Source: Bacteroidales bacterium
Lineage (GTDB): Bacteria > Planctomycetota > Planctomycetia > Gemmatales > Gemmataceae
Assembly (NCBI GenBank): GCA_026931725.1
Contig: JAIXLE010000027.1
Span: forward strand, 1-49,095
DNA: 49,095 nt
Direction of reading: 5' to 3'
In this document: one piece after another, positions 1-9,753 of the stretch
How positions within the stretch are numbered: position 1 is the first letter of the stretch
Layout of the letters: every line of letters begins with the position of its first letter
Translations under genes and position numbers: made by a program
The notes under the pieces: generated by a model
The model's input: the letters and a program-made list of their open reading frames with translations, nothing else
The model's database searches: none
What the model was told of the DNA's origin: nothing

Positions 1-260
1 GGGCGAGCGGAACCCGTGGCCAACACCCTGTATGTGTACACACCCGCACAAACAAGAGAAAGCCCGCCATCTGGGCTCCCCATGTTCGAGCAGTCGGCAT
101 GATAACGCGAGCGGCAAGGATAACCAAGATCACCAGTAAGGGGCTACAGGTGAGCAGCGGAGAAGCGGAGAACGACAGTACCCGGAAAACCGGGCACGGA
201 ACAGAGCCAGGCAAGCCAACACGGGCGAGCATCACGCAGGATCCTCGCCCGTGCGGTTGA
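1..260 (+). other. Structured non-coding segment, possible group II intron fragment
   Basis: No convincing reading frame occupies this stretch. It contains a 10-bp perfect stem (220-229 with 244-253, 14-nt loop) and a 5-bp CCCGG/CCGGG stem with an AAAA loop (181-194), plus many short purine-rich blocks that look like structured RNA. The arrangement resembles what lies upstream of the reverse-transcriptase frame in bacterial group II introns, but I recognise it only by general appearance. No reverse transcriptase follows: the next gene is the tail of an unrelated minus-strand gene, 20 bases after the stem. If it is an intron, it is a truncated one extending leftwards out of the window. Alternatively the 10-bp stem ends transcription of the minus-strand gene, although no T-tract follows it. 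Confidence 0.3.
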
Positions 261-271
261 TGATCGTGCGA

Positions 272-3200
272 TTACCGCGCTTCGATCATCGTGCTGGCAG
301 AGTGGCTATTGAACTCCGGGGCGTACAGGCACTGCACCGAAGCCAAACCGCTCGGGTACTTGCCCTTGTGCTGCACGCGAATCGGGTACTCAAAGACATA
401 GGTGCCCTTCGGCAGGTAGTCGATGAAGAAGTCCGTCGAGGTATCGCGGGTCGATTCGTAGTACGACAGGCCATCCTGGTACTTGTACTTCGAGAGGACG
501 TTCACCGGCTCGGTGCCGCTGCCGCGATGGTCCTTGAGATGGATGTACTCCATGTCGCGGTCGGTGCGGAGGACCACCCGGACCACAATTTCATCGCCGA
601 CCAGCACCGTGCCGCGGATCGGTTCGAGGACCGGGCCGGATTTGGTGAAGGTCCGTTTGAATAGCCGTTTCTCCAGCTTCAGCGGGGTGCCTTCGTGCGG
701 CGTGACCTTGCTGATGTCCTCCAGGTATTGCCAGTGGACCCCGCCCCAGGCGACACCTTTATCCGTCTTGGTCACGGTGATCGTCCCCATGTCTGGGGTG
801 ACTTCCTGGCGGATGAACTTCTGTTCGTAGAAGCCGGTGCCTGCTTCCACAAGGTCCGGTGTGACCTTCTCACCGCCGAGTTTCACTTCCACCAAGGCAT
901 CCGAAGCGAGCAACCCCGTACCCCGCAGTAACAGAGCGTACACCGCGTCCGCCGTGGCTTTGGTGGTCTTCCAATCGCGGGTTTGCTTCTGCTTCAGCAG
1001 CCAGATTTTGCACTCCTCCACAGCTTTCTTGTCCTGAGCGACTTCGTCGAACAGTTCAATCATCATCGCCTGGGTTTCGATCGGAGCGCGATACCACCAC
1101 AACGACAGTTCTGTTTCGCGCCAGAACATTCCGAGTTCCTCATCCGCGACGGAGCGTTCCCGGATGGAGTTGACGATGGCGGTTGCCGTGGCTTTGTCGT
1201 TCCAACGGTGCAACGCCAGAGCCAGATGCGCTTGCGATTGCCGATTCGCCAGATCGAGCCAATGTTTCTTGGCCTGACCGAGCCAATAGTTCACGGCTTC
1301 CCGGTGCTGATCCGCAATCGATAGATCTTTCAGGAAGAAACTGCGGCCGTAGAGATACAGAGCAATCGTTGGGTTGAGGTTGTTCTTCTCTTTGTGCTGA
1401 AGTTTGTTGTACGATTCGGTCACCCAGCCATCGAGGCGCGCGAGCGACTTGATCGCGGGGTCGATGTTGACTTGCGTGCCGAGGTGCCGCATGCGGCCAA
1501 AACCCGTGGTGATGTACAACGTAATGTAGTCGTTTGCCGGGCCGCCGGGGAACCAGGGCCAGGCACCATCCGCGTGCTGCATGTCGGCGAGCTTGCCGAG
1601 CAGGCGTGAGGTTTCATCGCGGAGCCGGACTTCGTCGAAGAGAATGCCGACGTTGCGCCGCGCTTGCGATTCCTTCTCGGCATCGTTGACCCACGGGGTT
1701 TCCGCCAGCAGGATCGCTTTCAAGTCCTGATTCTTCTGGAGCGGACTCTCCAGGGCGGGCGTGTTTTTCCATTGGTCGAAGATTTTGCGAATCTTCGGAT
1801 CGCTGATGGCAACGTGCCGTGCGAGGGCATTGGCGTAGAGCCGATTGAATGTCTGCTCGCTACACTCGTAGGGGTACTCCATCAGGTACGGCAGAGCCAT
1901 GACCGCGTACCAAGCAGGGTTGCTGGTCATTTGCACGGTGAGCGACTGCGTCTGGAGTGTCGCGGAGTCGGCGGAGTTCTTGAGCTTGGCGAAGTCAAAC
2001 GTCTTCGTCTCCTTCCCGCGGATCGGCAACGGCAGCGACTCACTGACGAGGACACGTTTCGAGAGAACCGGCAAAAAGCCTTCTTCGCCATCGGAGAGCT
2101 TATCGGTTGCGCCGACGGCTTTGTAAATCACTGGTCCTTGACCATTGGGCACGGTGAGCCGCCAGGAGAGAGTCCGGCTTTCCTTGGGTGGGACATCGAA
2201 AGTGAGTTCCGGCGTGGTTACACCCAGGTTCGCGGTGATCGGCTGGCCGGTGCGGGCATCGGTCAGCGTGAGTCGCGTATTGCCGACTTGACGGGCATCG
2301 GATTGGTTGCTGATTTTCACGGTGAATTCGAGGATGTCGCCTTCCCGCAGGAACCGGGGCGGGTTGGGGCGAACCATCAGATCTTTGGCCGTGACGGTTT
2401 CGCCGGTGAGCGTACCCGAACGCAGTACGCGATCATGGGCAAAACCCATAAACTTCCACTTCGTCAGAGCTTCCGGCATGGTGAACTCCATGCGGACAAC
2501 ACCGTCCTTGTCGGATACGAGGTGTGGGAAGAAGAACGCCGTCTCGGCTAGGTTCGTGCGAGCGGCCACCTGATCGAGATTCGGTTTCGGTGTGTCTGCC
2601 GCGTCCGTGCGATCGCTGAACTGTTTATCCTTCTCAACGGCTTGATTCGCGGCTTTCGCTTCATCTGCCGCCCCGAATGCCCTGGCGGCTGTGGGTGCGG
2701 GAGCTTCCAAAGCGCCTCCCCCCGTCGCGCCGCGATGCATCATCATGGCTTCGGGAGCGCCTTTCCGCAGGTACTGGTAGCCCCAAAGATCCTGGATTAC
2801 GTCCGCCGGGAAGGAGCGGTAGGCGACATTCGGCACACTTTTCGTATGATTCGTCCAGATGCCGCTTGCCTGATGCAGATGCTTGGCCATATTCTCAAAA
2901 TGGCTGAATCGGGGTGATCGTTCTTGCCGGAAGACCTGGAACTGGCCAGGCCAGAGATGTTTCAGGAACTGATCCAGCGAGGCATCGTAGAGCGTGGCCA
3001 CCATTTCTGCCGCGGCGGTCTTGGCATCAGAGCCCGTGATCAAAGCGGTCCATTTCTCCTTCGCGCCGGGTTCGAGTTTGGAGACGAACCGTTCCCACCG
3101 TACGTTGAGTTGCTTGTTCGTCCACGGCACCTGGACGATACGGCTTTCCAGATAAGCGCGGTTCTCCCGAACGTAGGTCACACGCACGGTGAAACCGCCC

Positions 3201-6200
3201 CGCATGGCTTCGGTGACGGGCTGCGCAATGGTCGCCAGGGTGCGATTCGCGTCGGTCCAGAAGCTCTTGAGGATTATGCCGTGGTGTTCCACTTCAATGT
3301 AAGCTCGTCCCTTGTCGTAGCCCGTTCCCCAGATCCCAGAGAAGGTTTCCCCCGGTTCGAGTGTCCATTGGGGCGCGGCGATCAGATTGGGGATGCGGAT
3401 CGCAAACTGTTTGGCGTTCGGGTCCACGACGGTGAACTGCGTTTTGGCCGAAACGGGTTTGTCGAAAGCGTCCTGGGTTTCCACGACGGCCCGGTACAAG
3501 CCGACGGGGAGTTTGGCGGTCAGGGTGACGGTGCCGTCTTTCTGCGTGGTGAACGGCAGTGTCGCAACCACCTTCCCTTCGGCCCAACCCATCGGGTTCG
3601 TGGGGTCGGGTGTGGGATCATCAACGGGTGGCTTCCCCATGCGTCCGCGCCAAGGGCGATGGTTGGGCTGATTGAGAATGTCCGGGCGCATCACCTTGGC
3701 GGGTTGCTGGACTGCGTACACTTTGACGACACCCTTGACCGCTTGTGGTACGCCATCATGCGTGTTCGTGGTCACGGTCAGTTTTTGGGGTTGGTCCGAA
3801 CTGAGCCAGTCCGGTGTCGTCACGGTCGCGGCGAGGGCCGTGTAGCCGACCGTGACGGATTGGCTGCCGGTGCGGGTTTCCCCGGTGGTATCCGTGACAT
3901 CCGCGGTGACCGTATAGACGAATGTCGGTTCGTCTTTTTCCGCTACGGTCTGATCGGGCTTGGCCGGGAAGGTGATCGGGAAGCTGCCATCCGCGTTGGT
4001 GAGTGCGGAGCCATGGGCAATTTCCTGCGTAGCGCCCCGATTCGGCGGGAGCCGCCACCAGCAGAACTGGTAAATCCACGGAGCAAACCGGACTTCGCGG
4101 ACCACCCGATAGCGAACTTTGGCTCCGCCGATGGTCACGCCGGTGTACGCCATGGCCTTCCCGATGAGGGTCACATCGCCGCCGAGTTTCGCGGGTGACT
4201 TCGGATCTTCCAGTTCCACGAGAAACTGCGGTCGTTTGTACTCCTCAACTTGCACACGGGCATAGCCAGTGGCGGCTCCCCGAGCCTGGAGCGACATCGC
4301 GCCACTGAGTCGGTCCCGTGGAGCGGTGAAACTCCCGCTGAAGGAACCAAATTCGTTCGATTTGGCTTCGATTTTGTCAATCGGCTTCCCGTTCGGGTCA
4401 AGAAACTCCACGGTGATGGATTGCTTGGCCAAGGTCTTGTAATCGTCTTTGTCCTGGTTCACATGCAAGACGATTCCTTTGAATCGGACGATCTGACCGG
4501 GGCGGTAGATCGCGCGATCGGTGAACAACACCGCCTGATTGTGCGGGCGTGTGTGGTTGCTCCAGTAGGAATACAGATCGTTCCCCGAACCCAGGGACTG
4601 CCCCTGATGCTCCGCCAGAACGATCCAGGCTTGATTCGGATTGCCGGGGAGCGAAAACAAGCCGTTCTCGTTGGTGGTTCCATCCGCTGAGGCATCAAAT
4701 TTCCCTTGCCGACTGCGGGTCCAGGTGCGAATTTTCGCTCCGGTGATCGGTTCACCCGTTTCGGCTTTCAGCACGAATCCTTCAACACCGCGACCGCCTT
4801 CCCGGTTCCGCATCACGATCGCCAAGTCACTGACCCAAAAGTCTGTGGTGAAAATCGGCTGTTGATTGTGCTGGAAGTCGACATCGGGGCTGGCGAACAA
4901 AAAGTAAAAGCCCGGTGGAAGGTTTTTCGGAGCGGGTGTGTCTTCCACGCGGTCCTGGTAGTCCGCGGTCGCGGGGAGAGTGGCTGTCCAGGCGTGCTCG
5001 GGTGCCTTGGCAAGAAGAGCCTGCCGCTCGGTTTCGTTGAGTTGCTCGGGTCGCCATTGTTGCCGACCGATCCGTTGCATCCAATCGGCTTTGTAGGCTC
5101 GGAAATGCAAGGTCGTGACGTTCCGATACTTCACCCGTACCGGCGGCAACGGCTTGGCCCAAATTCGCTCTGTTACGAGTTCGACATAAGGCGCTTCAAT
5201 CTGTTTGATGAGGTTGAAGCAGAGTCGACCGCCATACGATTCTGGAAATGCTTGGACACCTTCTTCCGCCTGCTTCTTCGCTTCGACCTTCTCGCCTTCC
5301 TCATTTAAGAGTGTGGCGAATCGGAACCGGGCCACAGCCGCGAGTTCGTGATCGCCCCACTTGGCGATGTAGTCTTGCAGGGCGGCCTTGTAGCGGCCAG
5401 ATTTTTCGGGGCCGAATGCGGCGTTGTACCCGAACTGCAATCGGTGCAAGTCCGCGTCGAGTTGGGCGGTGCGGTCTTGATCGTCGTGGTGGAAGGCGAG
5501 CAGATTCTGATACAGCCGAACCGCTTTCAACTTCCGAGAGGTGGTATCGCTGGGGTTGGGGTTCCACTTCAAGAAATCATTCAACGGGGCGAGGATGGGG
5601 CCACCCGCTTCCGGCTCCCAAGCATCTTCGGGTTGCGCGCCGGCCTGTTCACTGGCAGTGTAGAACGCCAGGGCGTTGAATGCCAGAAAGTCCCAGAGTG
5701 TCGGCCGGTAGACATCGCTGACAGTCCCCTTTTGCAGCAACGCCGCGTAAGCCGAGACAGGAGTCGCTTTGAGCGTCTTTTCGTGTTCGAGTGCGATCGT
5801 GAATTGCTTGTCGATTTCCTGGAATACTCGGGGCAACGACCAAGTCTTGATGTCGGTGCCATCGGCAGCGGCGGTCTGAGTACGCTGCATAAACCGCCAG
5901 CGATTGTGCTGGAAGTAGTGCCAGTACCAGTTCGCCAGAATCGCGTGCATCATGGGCCGCATCTCGGCCGGTGCCTGGGCGATTTCCGCGGCGAGCCGGG
6001 TGATCCGCTCTTCCGGGTGGTTCCCCTGAATGACCCCTTCGAGGGCGATTTTCTTACTGATCGCCTTGAGGGCTTCGGGGTACGCCTTGTCCCGCATCGC
6101 CGAAGCGATGATCGGTTCCAGTTCCGCGATGGCGGATTTGGGCAACCCTTTGTTTTCTGCTTGCTCCACTTTTTTCCATTGCTCCTCGCGCGGCCCTGGG

Positions 6201-6301
6201 TTGGCGGCGGCTAGGAATTTCTGGACCGTGAACGTGGACAACCCCACGATCATCAGCAGCACGGAGGCCGTGAATAGCCAGCGGGTTCGGGAACGTGGCA
6301 T
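272..6301 (-). CDS. Alpha-2-macroglobulin family protein with thioester motif
   Basis: A giant (2009 aa) bacterial alpha-2-macroglobulin, expected to trap proteases at the cell surface or in the periplasm by conformational change and covalent thioester capture. The N-terminus has a hydrophobic segment (about residues 8-30) that fits a signal anchor. An MG2-type domain with the hallmark TDRAIYRPGQ lies near residue 590. A low-complexity Ala-rich linker around 1195-1240 may serve as the bait or a hinge. It is followed by the A2M domain (LVSDKDGVVRMEFTMPEALTKW region, about 1260-1300). The thioester motif CSEQ is intact at Cys1480-Gln1483, which separates it from thioester-less YfaS-type homologues. 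Many bacterial homologues sit beside pbpC (PBP1C); no such gene follows here within the window. The ATG at 6301 is preceded by GAGG at suitable spacing. Confidence 0.9.
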   Translation of the reverse strand: MPRSRTRWLFTASVLLMIVGLSTFTVQKFLAAANPGPREEQWKKVEQAENKGLPKSAIAELEPIIASAMRDKAYPEALKAISKKIALEGVIQGNHPEERITRLAAEIAQAPAEMRPMMHAILANWYWHYFQHNRWRFMQRTQTAAADGTDIKTWSLPRVFQEIDKQFTIALEHEKTLKATPVSAYAALLQKGTVSDVYRPTLWDFLAFNALAFYTASEQAGAQPEDAWEPEAGGPILAPLNDFLKWNPNPSDTTSRKLKAVRLYQNLLAFHHDDQDRTAQLDADLHRLQFGYNAAFGPEKSGRYKAALQDYIAKWGDHELAAVARFRFATLLNEEGEKVEAKKQAEEGVQAFPESYGGRLCFNLIKQIEAPYVELVTERIWAKPLPPVRVKYRNVTTLHFRAYKADWMQRIGRQQWRPEQLNETERQALLAKAPEHAWTATLPATADYQDRVEDTPAPKNLPPGFYFLFASPDVDFQHNQQPIFTTDFWVSDLAIVMRNREGGRGVEGFVLKAETGEPITGAKIRTWTRSRQGKFDASADGTTNENGLFSLPGNPNQAWIVLAEHQGQSLGSGNDLYSYWSNHTRPHNQAVLFTDRAIYRPGQIVRFKGIVLHVNQDKDDYKTLAKQSITVEFLDPNGKPIDKIEAKSNEFGSFSGSFTAPRDRLSGAMSLQARGAATGYARVQVEEYKRPQFLVELEDPKSPAKLGGDVTLIGKAMAYTGVTIGGAKVRYRVVREVRFAPWIYQFCWWRLPPNRGATQEIAHGSALTNADGSFPITFPAKPDQTVAEKDEPTFVYTVTADVTDTTGETRTGSQSVTVGYTALAATVTTPDWLSSDQPQKLTVTTNTHDGVPQAVKGVVKVYAVQQPAKVMRPDILNQPNHRPWRGRMGKPPVDDPTPDPTNPMGWAEGKVVATLPFTTQKDGTVTLTAKLPVGLYRAVVETQDAFDKPVSAKTQFTVVDPNAKQFAIRIPNLIAAPQWTLEPGETFSGIWGTGYDKGRAYIEVEHHGIILKSFWTDANRTLATIAQPVTEAMRGGFTVRVTYVRENRAYLESRIVQVPWTNKQLNVRWERFVSKLEPGAKEKWTALITGSDAKTAAAEMVATLYDASLDQFLKHLWPGQFQVFRQERSPRFSHFENMAKHLHQASGIWTNHTKSVPNVAYRSFPADVIQDLWGYQYLRKGAPEAMMMHRGATGGGALEAPAPTAARAFGAADEAKAANQAVEKDKQFSDRTDAADTPKPNLDQVAARTNLAETAFFFPHLVSDKDGVVRMEFTMPEALTKWKFMGFAHDRVLRSGTLTGETVTAKDLMVRPNPPRFLREGDILEFTVKISNQSDARQVGNTRLTLTDARTGQPITANLGVTTPELTFDVPPKESRTLSWRLTVPNGQGPVIYKAVGATDKLSDGEEGFLPVLSKRVLVSESLPLPIRGKETKTFDFAKLKNSADSATLQTQSLTVQMTSNPAWYAVMALPYLMEYPYECSEQTFNRLYANALARHVAISDPKIRKIFDQWKNTPALESPLQKNQDLKAILLAETPWVNDAEKESQARRNVGILFDEVRLRDETSRLLGKLADMQHADGAWPWFPGGPANDYITLYITTGFGRMRHLGTQVNIDPAIKSLARLDGWVTESYNKLQHKEKNNLNPTIALYLYGRSFFLKDLSIADQHREAVNYWLGQAKKHWLDLANRQSQAHLALALHRWNDKATATAIVNSIRERSVADEELGMFWRETELSLWWYRAPIETQAMMIELFDEVAQDKKAVEECKIWLLKQKQTRDWKTTKATADAVYALLLRGTGLLASDALVEVKLGGEKVTPDLVEAGTGFYEQKFIRQEVTPDMGTITVTKTDKGVAWGGVHWQYLEDISKVTPHEGTPLKLEKRLFKRTFTKSGPVLEPIRGTVLVGDEIVVRVVLRTDRDMEYIHLKDHRGSGTEPVNVLSKYKYQDGLSYYESTRDTSTDFFIDYLPKGTYVFEYPIRVQHKGKYPSGLASVQCLYAPEFNSHSASTMIEAR

Positions 6302-6556
6302 CAGATGCCTCGCTTGTGTTGAAGTGAGATTGAGCCGCTACGCAGCAGCTACCACACACCGTTACGACGATACACCCTGCCCAAGAGTCGGACGACGGGT
6401 GAAAAATTCCTTCATGAACCATTCATCGAATTTTCGCTTTGCTGTACACATTGCGCGTGCAGCGGTGTACGATGATGCCAGTCACTTTTTCTGCTCGTCG
6501 GCGTGCAGCCCGTAGGCGGGTCAATTTGCCGGGTACGCCATTTCAGGAGGAAGCCC

Positions 6557-7018
6557 ATGTCATCGCGTCCTTCCGTGTTAGACTGTTTTCTGTCGCACGA
6601 ATTCCTGAGCAAATTAGATGACCATTGTTTGCTCGATTTGGCCACCGGCGCACAGCCCTTTACCGCCGCTCCCGGAGAGATTATCGCCTATGCCGGGCAA
6701 CCCGCCAATGCGTTTTACCTGATTCAATCCGGTCAAGTGGACGTGGGATTGGATGAGAACGGAGAGTATTTCGCAATCCACACGGTCGGCCCCGGCGGTG
6801 TGATTGGCTGGTCCTGGGTGATTCCTCCGTATGAATGGCAGTTCACTTGCCGGGCGGATGGCCCCGTGAGCGGTATCAAGTTCGATGCCGTCTGGTTGCG
6901 TGAGCGTTGCGATCGCAATCATGAATTGGGGTATCACCTTCTGCGAGCCCTTCTGGCCAACTTCGTTCGGGAGTTAGTGGTCCATCGGGAAAATTTTGAC
7001 CGTTCGGAAATCGCCTGA
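6557..7018 (+). CDS. Cyclic nucleotide-binding-fold protein (Crp effector-domain only)
   Basis: A 153-residue protein that matches the cyclic nucleotide-binding jelly-roll of the Crp/Fnr family: a PGEIIAYAGQPANAFYLIQSG segment, then GGVIGWSWV, where the family's phosphate-binding cassette lies. The canonical cassette Arg and Ser are not evident, so binding of cAMP or another nucleotide is uncertain. No helix-turn-helix follows, so it is not a classical transcription factor. It may be a stand-alone sensor subunit or bind another protein. The start at 6557 is chosen over an upstream in-frame codon because AGGAGG (6545-6550) sits 6 bases before it and the conserved fold begins soon after. It is divergent from the macroglobulin gene, with about 255 bases between them. 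Confidence 0.8.
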   Translation: MSSRPSVLDCFLSHEFLSKLDDHCLLDLATGAQPFTAAPGEIIAYAGQPANAFYLIQSGQVDVGLDENGEYFAIHTVGPGGVIGWSWVIPPYEWQFTCRADGPVSGIKFDAVWLRERCDRNHELGYHLLRALLANFVRELVVHRENFDRSEIA

Positions 7019-7194
7019 TCACGAGCCGTCCCGACATTCACCAGTAATCGTGGTATCCCGCTTTGTACCGCGCGAAGCGGGTGATGCTCGCCCCGAACCG
7101 GCGTGCTTTCCCCCCCCGAATGATCGCGCCGGTTTGCCCAAATTTTGATGTGTCGTAACAACTTGGGTTTGGGAGTGTTATTCTGAGTCGCCGA

Positions 7195-7203
7195 TGCTAT
7201 AAT
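7195..7203 (+). promoter_or_regulatory. Extended -10 promoter of the DUF1549 gene
   Basis: TGCTATAAT (7195-7203) is a consensus -10 hexamer with the extended TGn element, 55 bases before the start codon at 7258. No good -35 hexamer is seen at 17 bases, which extended -10 promoters can tolerate. It would start the cluster 7258-14953. Confidence 0.5.
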
Positions 7204-7257
7204 GCAGACATCCTGCCCGAACACGATTTAACTTCCCACCGTGATTTCCATTCCACC

Positions 7258-9705
7258 ATGATTACATATCTCCGATCCCTGTTCATTCCTGCCGCTGCGC
7301 TAATCGCGTTGTTTCCGTGTAGTGGAACAGCCGCCGCTCTCGAAGTGTTCCCCCCGCAAGTGACACTATCGGGGCGAGATGCCCGGCAACAGCTCATCGT
7401 CATCAACCCCACAGATGACCTCACACGCGCCGCGACGTACCGCAGCGATACCCCGCATATCGTCGCCGTGAGTCCCGCCGGTATCGCCACTCCTGTGCGT
7501 GATGGCGTGGGTCAGATCACGATTACTCATAATGGCCAATCTCAGACGGTGAAAGTCACGGTTCAGCGATCGGGCCAATATCGGGATGTTACGTTTGAAC
7601 GGGATGTTCAGGCGATTCTGACTCGCCACAACTGTAATGCCGGTGCCTGCCACGGGAAAGCCCGCGGTCAGAACGGCTTCATGCTCTCCCTGCTCGGTTA
7701 CGACCACGGATTCGACTACGCGGCGATTGTCGAGGAAGCCCGTGGCCGCCGGGTGTTTGCTTCCAATCCCGATTACAGCCTCCTGCTCCGCAAGGCATCG
7801 GGGACGGTCGCACATGGCGGCGGTCGCCGGCTCGCTCCGGGTCATGCGCAATATGCCCAACTCGTGCGCTGGATTGAAGCCGGTTGCCCACGAACCCCCG
7901 CCGATGCCCCTCGATTGGAACGGGTCACCGTGTACCCCACGGAACGGATTCTGGCTCCAAGTACCCCTCAACAACTCGTAGTTACAGCGCATTACTCAGA
8001 TGGCACAACCGAAGATGTGACCCACTTGGCGGCGTTCTCGTCCAGTGAAAGCATCTATGTCAGTGTGGATGAAAACGGTTTGGCGAAAACCGGCCCGCTG
8101 CCAGGGGAAGCCGCCATCATGGCCCGGTTCCAGCATCAGTTCGCGCTCTGCCATGTGCTAGTGCCGATGCCAGGGTCCGTCCCAGATGCGGAGTATGCGA
8201 AACTGCCCCGGAAGAACTTCATTGATGAGCATGTCTGGGCGAAGCTCAAGCGTCTCGGTGTCACCGCGTCCGAACCCGCAACCGACCATGCGTTCCTGCG
8301 TCGCGCCTACCTGGACGTGATTGGCCGACTCCCTAGCGTGGAGGAAGCCCGTGCGTTCCTGGATAACCGCGACCCGCAGAAACGGGACAAGCTCATTGAT
8401 GCTCTACTGGCTCGCCCCGAATATGCGGACTTCTGGGCGAACAAATGGGCGGACTTGATTCGACCCAATCCGTACCGCGCGGGGATCAAAGCCGTCTATA
8501 ACCTGGATGCCTGGCTGCGGGAGAGCTTCCGCGAAAACAAACCCTACGACCGTTTTGCCTATGAACTCATCACGGCCACGGGCAGTACCTTCCGCGATGG
8601 CCCCACGGTCATGCACCGCGACCGCCGAGAGCCAGAAGAAATTACGACGATGGTGAGCCAACTGTTCCTCGGCGTGCGGCTCGATTGCGCGAAGTGCCAC
8701 CATCACCCGTTCGAGATCTGGAGCCAGGACGATTTCTACTCGTTCGCGGCGTTCTTTGACCGTGTGGGACACCGCGGCCAGGGAATTTCCGCTCCGATCT
8801 CTGGGGGAGAAGAAATCATCTTTCTCAGCCAAAATCGGCTGCGTGGCGGTGTGAAACATCCCGTCTCGGGGAAAACCATGGAGCCAAAACCGCTGCTCGG
8901 CCAGGAACAGTCCGTCACAATCGACCAGGATCCACGCCGGGTGCTGGCCGAATGGATGATTGCTCCGAATAATCCGTTCTTCGCCAAGGTCATGGCCAAT
9001 CGCGTCTGGGCCGACTTGATGGGGCGCGGAATTGTGGACCCCGTGGACGATTTGCGGGCGACCAACCCACCCAGTAACGGCCCACTCCTGGATGCCCTGG
9101 CAGCAGACTTCCAGAAGAATAAATACGACATCAAGAAGTTGATCCGTGCCATTTGCACCAGCCATGTATACGGGCTTTCGTCCATCCCGAACGATCGCAA
9201 CCTCAATGATGGACGAAACTATTCCCGCCACTACCGCCAACGCCTGCGAGCCGAAATCATGCTGGATGCGGTATCCGATGTGACCGGCGTTCCCGAACCG
9301 TTTGCCGCGATGCCGCCCAGTTCCCGCTCGATGGAGTTGTGGACCGTGCGTTCCCAATCCGTGTTCCTCGATAGCTTTGGCCGACCGGACCCGAACCAGG
9401 ATCCCCCTTGTGAACGGACAACCGATACAACCGTTGTCCAGGCACTGCACCTGATGAACTCGCCCCGTCTCCATGGAAAAGTGATTGACAACGCCGGTCG
9501 GGCTGCCAAACTGGCGGAATCGAAGAAATCGAACGCGGAAATCGTGGAGGAACTGTATCTAGCCGCGTACAGCCGCCGACCAAAACCAGATGAAACCGCC
9601 GTGTGTCTCCGCTGGTTCGACCGTCCGAATACCACCCGCCGACAGGCCATCGAAGACTTGCTCTGGGCGTTCGTGAATACCCCGGAATTCGTCTTCAAAG
9701 ATTGA
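7258..9705 (+). CDS. DUF1549/DUF1553 planctomycete cytochrome-like protein
   Basis: A secreted 815-residue protein of the abundant planctomycete PSCyt2/PSD1 family. A signal peptide spans about residues 1-27. An Ig-like (BIG2-type) segment covers about 30-105. A cytochrome-like region carries CNAGACHGK (Cys126, Cys131, His132; a CX4CH spacing rather than CX2CH). DUF1549 follows, with a canonical CAKCH haem motif at 477-481, and DUF1553 occupies the last third. The biochemical role of the family is not established; the motifs suggest covalent haem and an extracytoplasmic redox role. The DUF1501 gene begins 48 bases downstream, the usual partner. No strong ribosome binding site precedes the ATG. 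Confidence 0.9.
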   Translation: MITYLRSLFIPAAALIALFPCSGTAAALEVFPPQVTLSGRDARQQLIVINPTDDLTRAATYRSDTPHIVAVSPAGIATPVRDGVGQITITHNGQSQTVKVTVQRSGQYRDVTFERDVQAILTRHNCNAGACHGKARGQNGFMLSLLGYDHGFDYAAIVEEARGRRVFASNPDYSLLLRKASGTVAHGGGRRLAPGHAQYAQLVRWIEAGCPRTPADAPRLERVTVYPTERILAPSTPQQLVVTAHYSDGTTEDVTHLAAFSSSESIYVSVDENGLAKTGPLPGEAAIMARFQHQFALCHVLVPMPGSVPDAEYAKLPRKNFIDEHVWAKLKRLGVTASEPATDHAFLRRAYLDVIGRLPSVEEARAFLDNRDPQKRDKLIDALLARPEYADFWANKWADLIRPNPYRAGIKAVYNLDAWLRESFRENKPYDRFAYELITATGSTFRDGPTVMHRDRREPEEITTMVSQLFLGVRLDCAKCHHHPFEIWSQDDFYSFAAFFDRVGHRGQGISAPISGGEEIIFLSQNRLRGGVKHPVSGKTMEPKPLLGQEQSVTIDQDPRRVLAEWMIAPNNPFFAKVMANRVWADLMGRGIVDPVDDLRATNPPSNGPLLDALAADFQKNKYDIKKLIRAICTSHVYGLSSIPNDRNLNDGRNYSRHYRQRLRAEIMLDAVSDVTGVPEPFAAMPPSSRSMELWTVRSQSVFLDSFGRPDPNQDPPCERTTDTTVVQALHLMNSPRLHGKVIDNAGRAAKLAESKKSNAEIVEELYLAAYSRRPKPDETAVCLRWFDRPNTTRRQAIEDLLWAFVNTPEFVFKD

Positions 9706-9753
9706 AATACCGCCATCATCATTGTTGAAACCCACCGACTCGGAGTTCGTCCG

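Noticed and set aside
2924..4198. A 424-codon plus-strand frame opposite the macroglobulin gene
   Set aside because: It lies fully antisense to a strongly supported gene, has no recognisable domain and an Arg/Gly/His-rich composition typical of frames mirrored from a GC-rich gene.
7019..7257. Search for tRNA or other small RNA in the larger gaps
   Set aside because: No cloverleaf, anticodon arm or TTCGA-type T-loop with matching stems was found in this gap or the other intergenic stretches I read.
8404..9474. A 356-codon minus-strand frame opposite the DUF1549 gene
   Set aside because: It is a shadow frame of a well-supported gene, without a ribosome binding site or recognisable domain.
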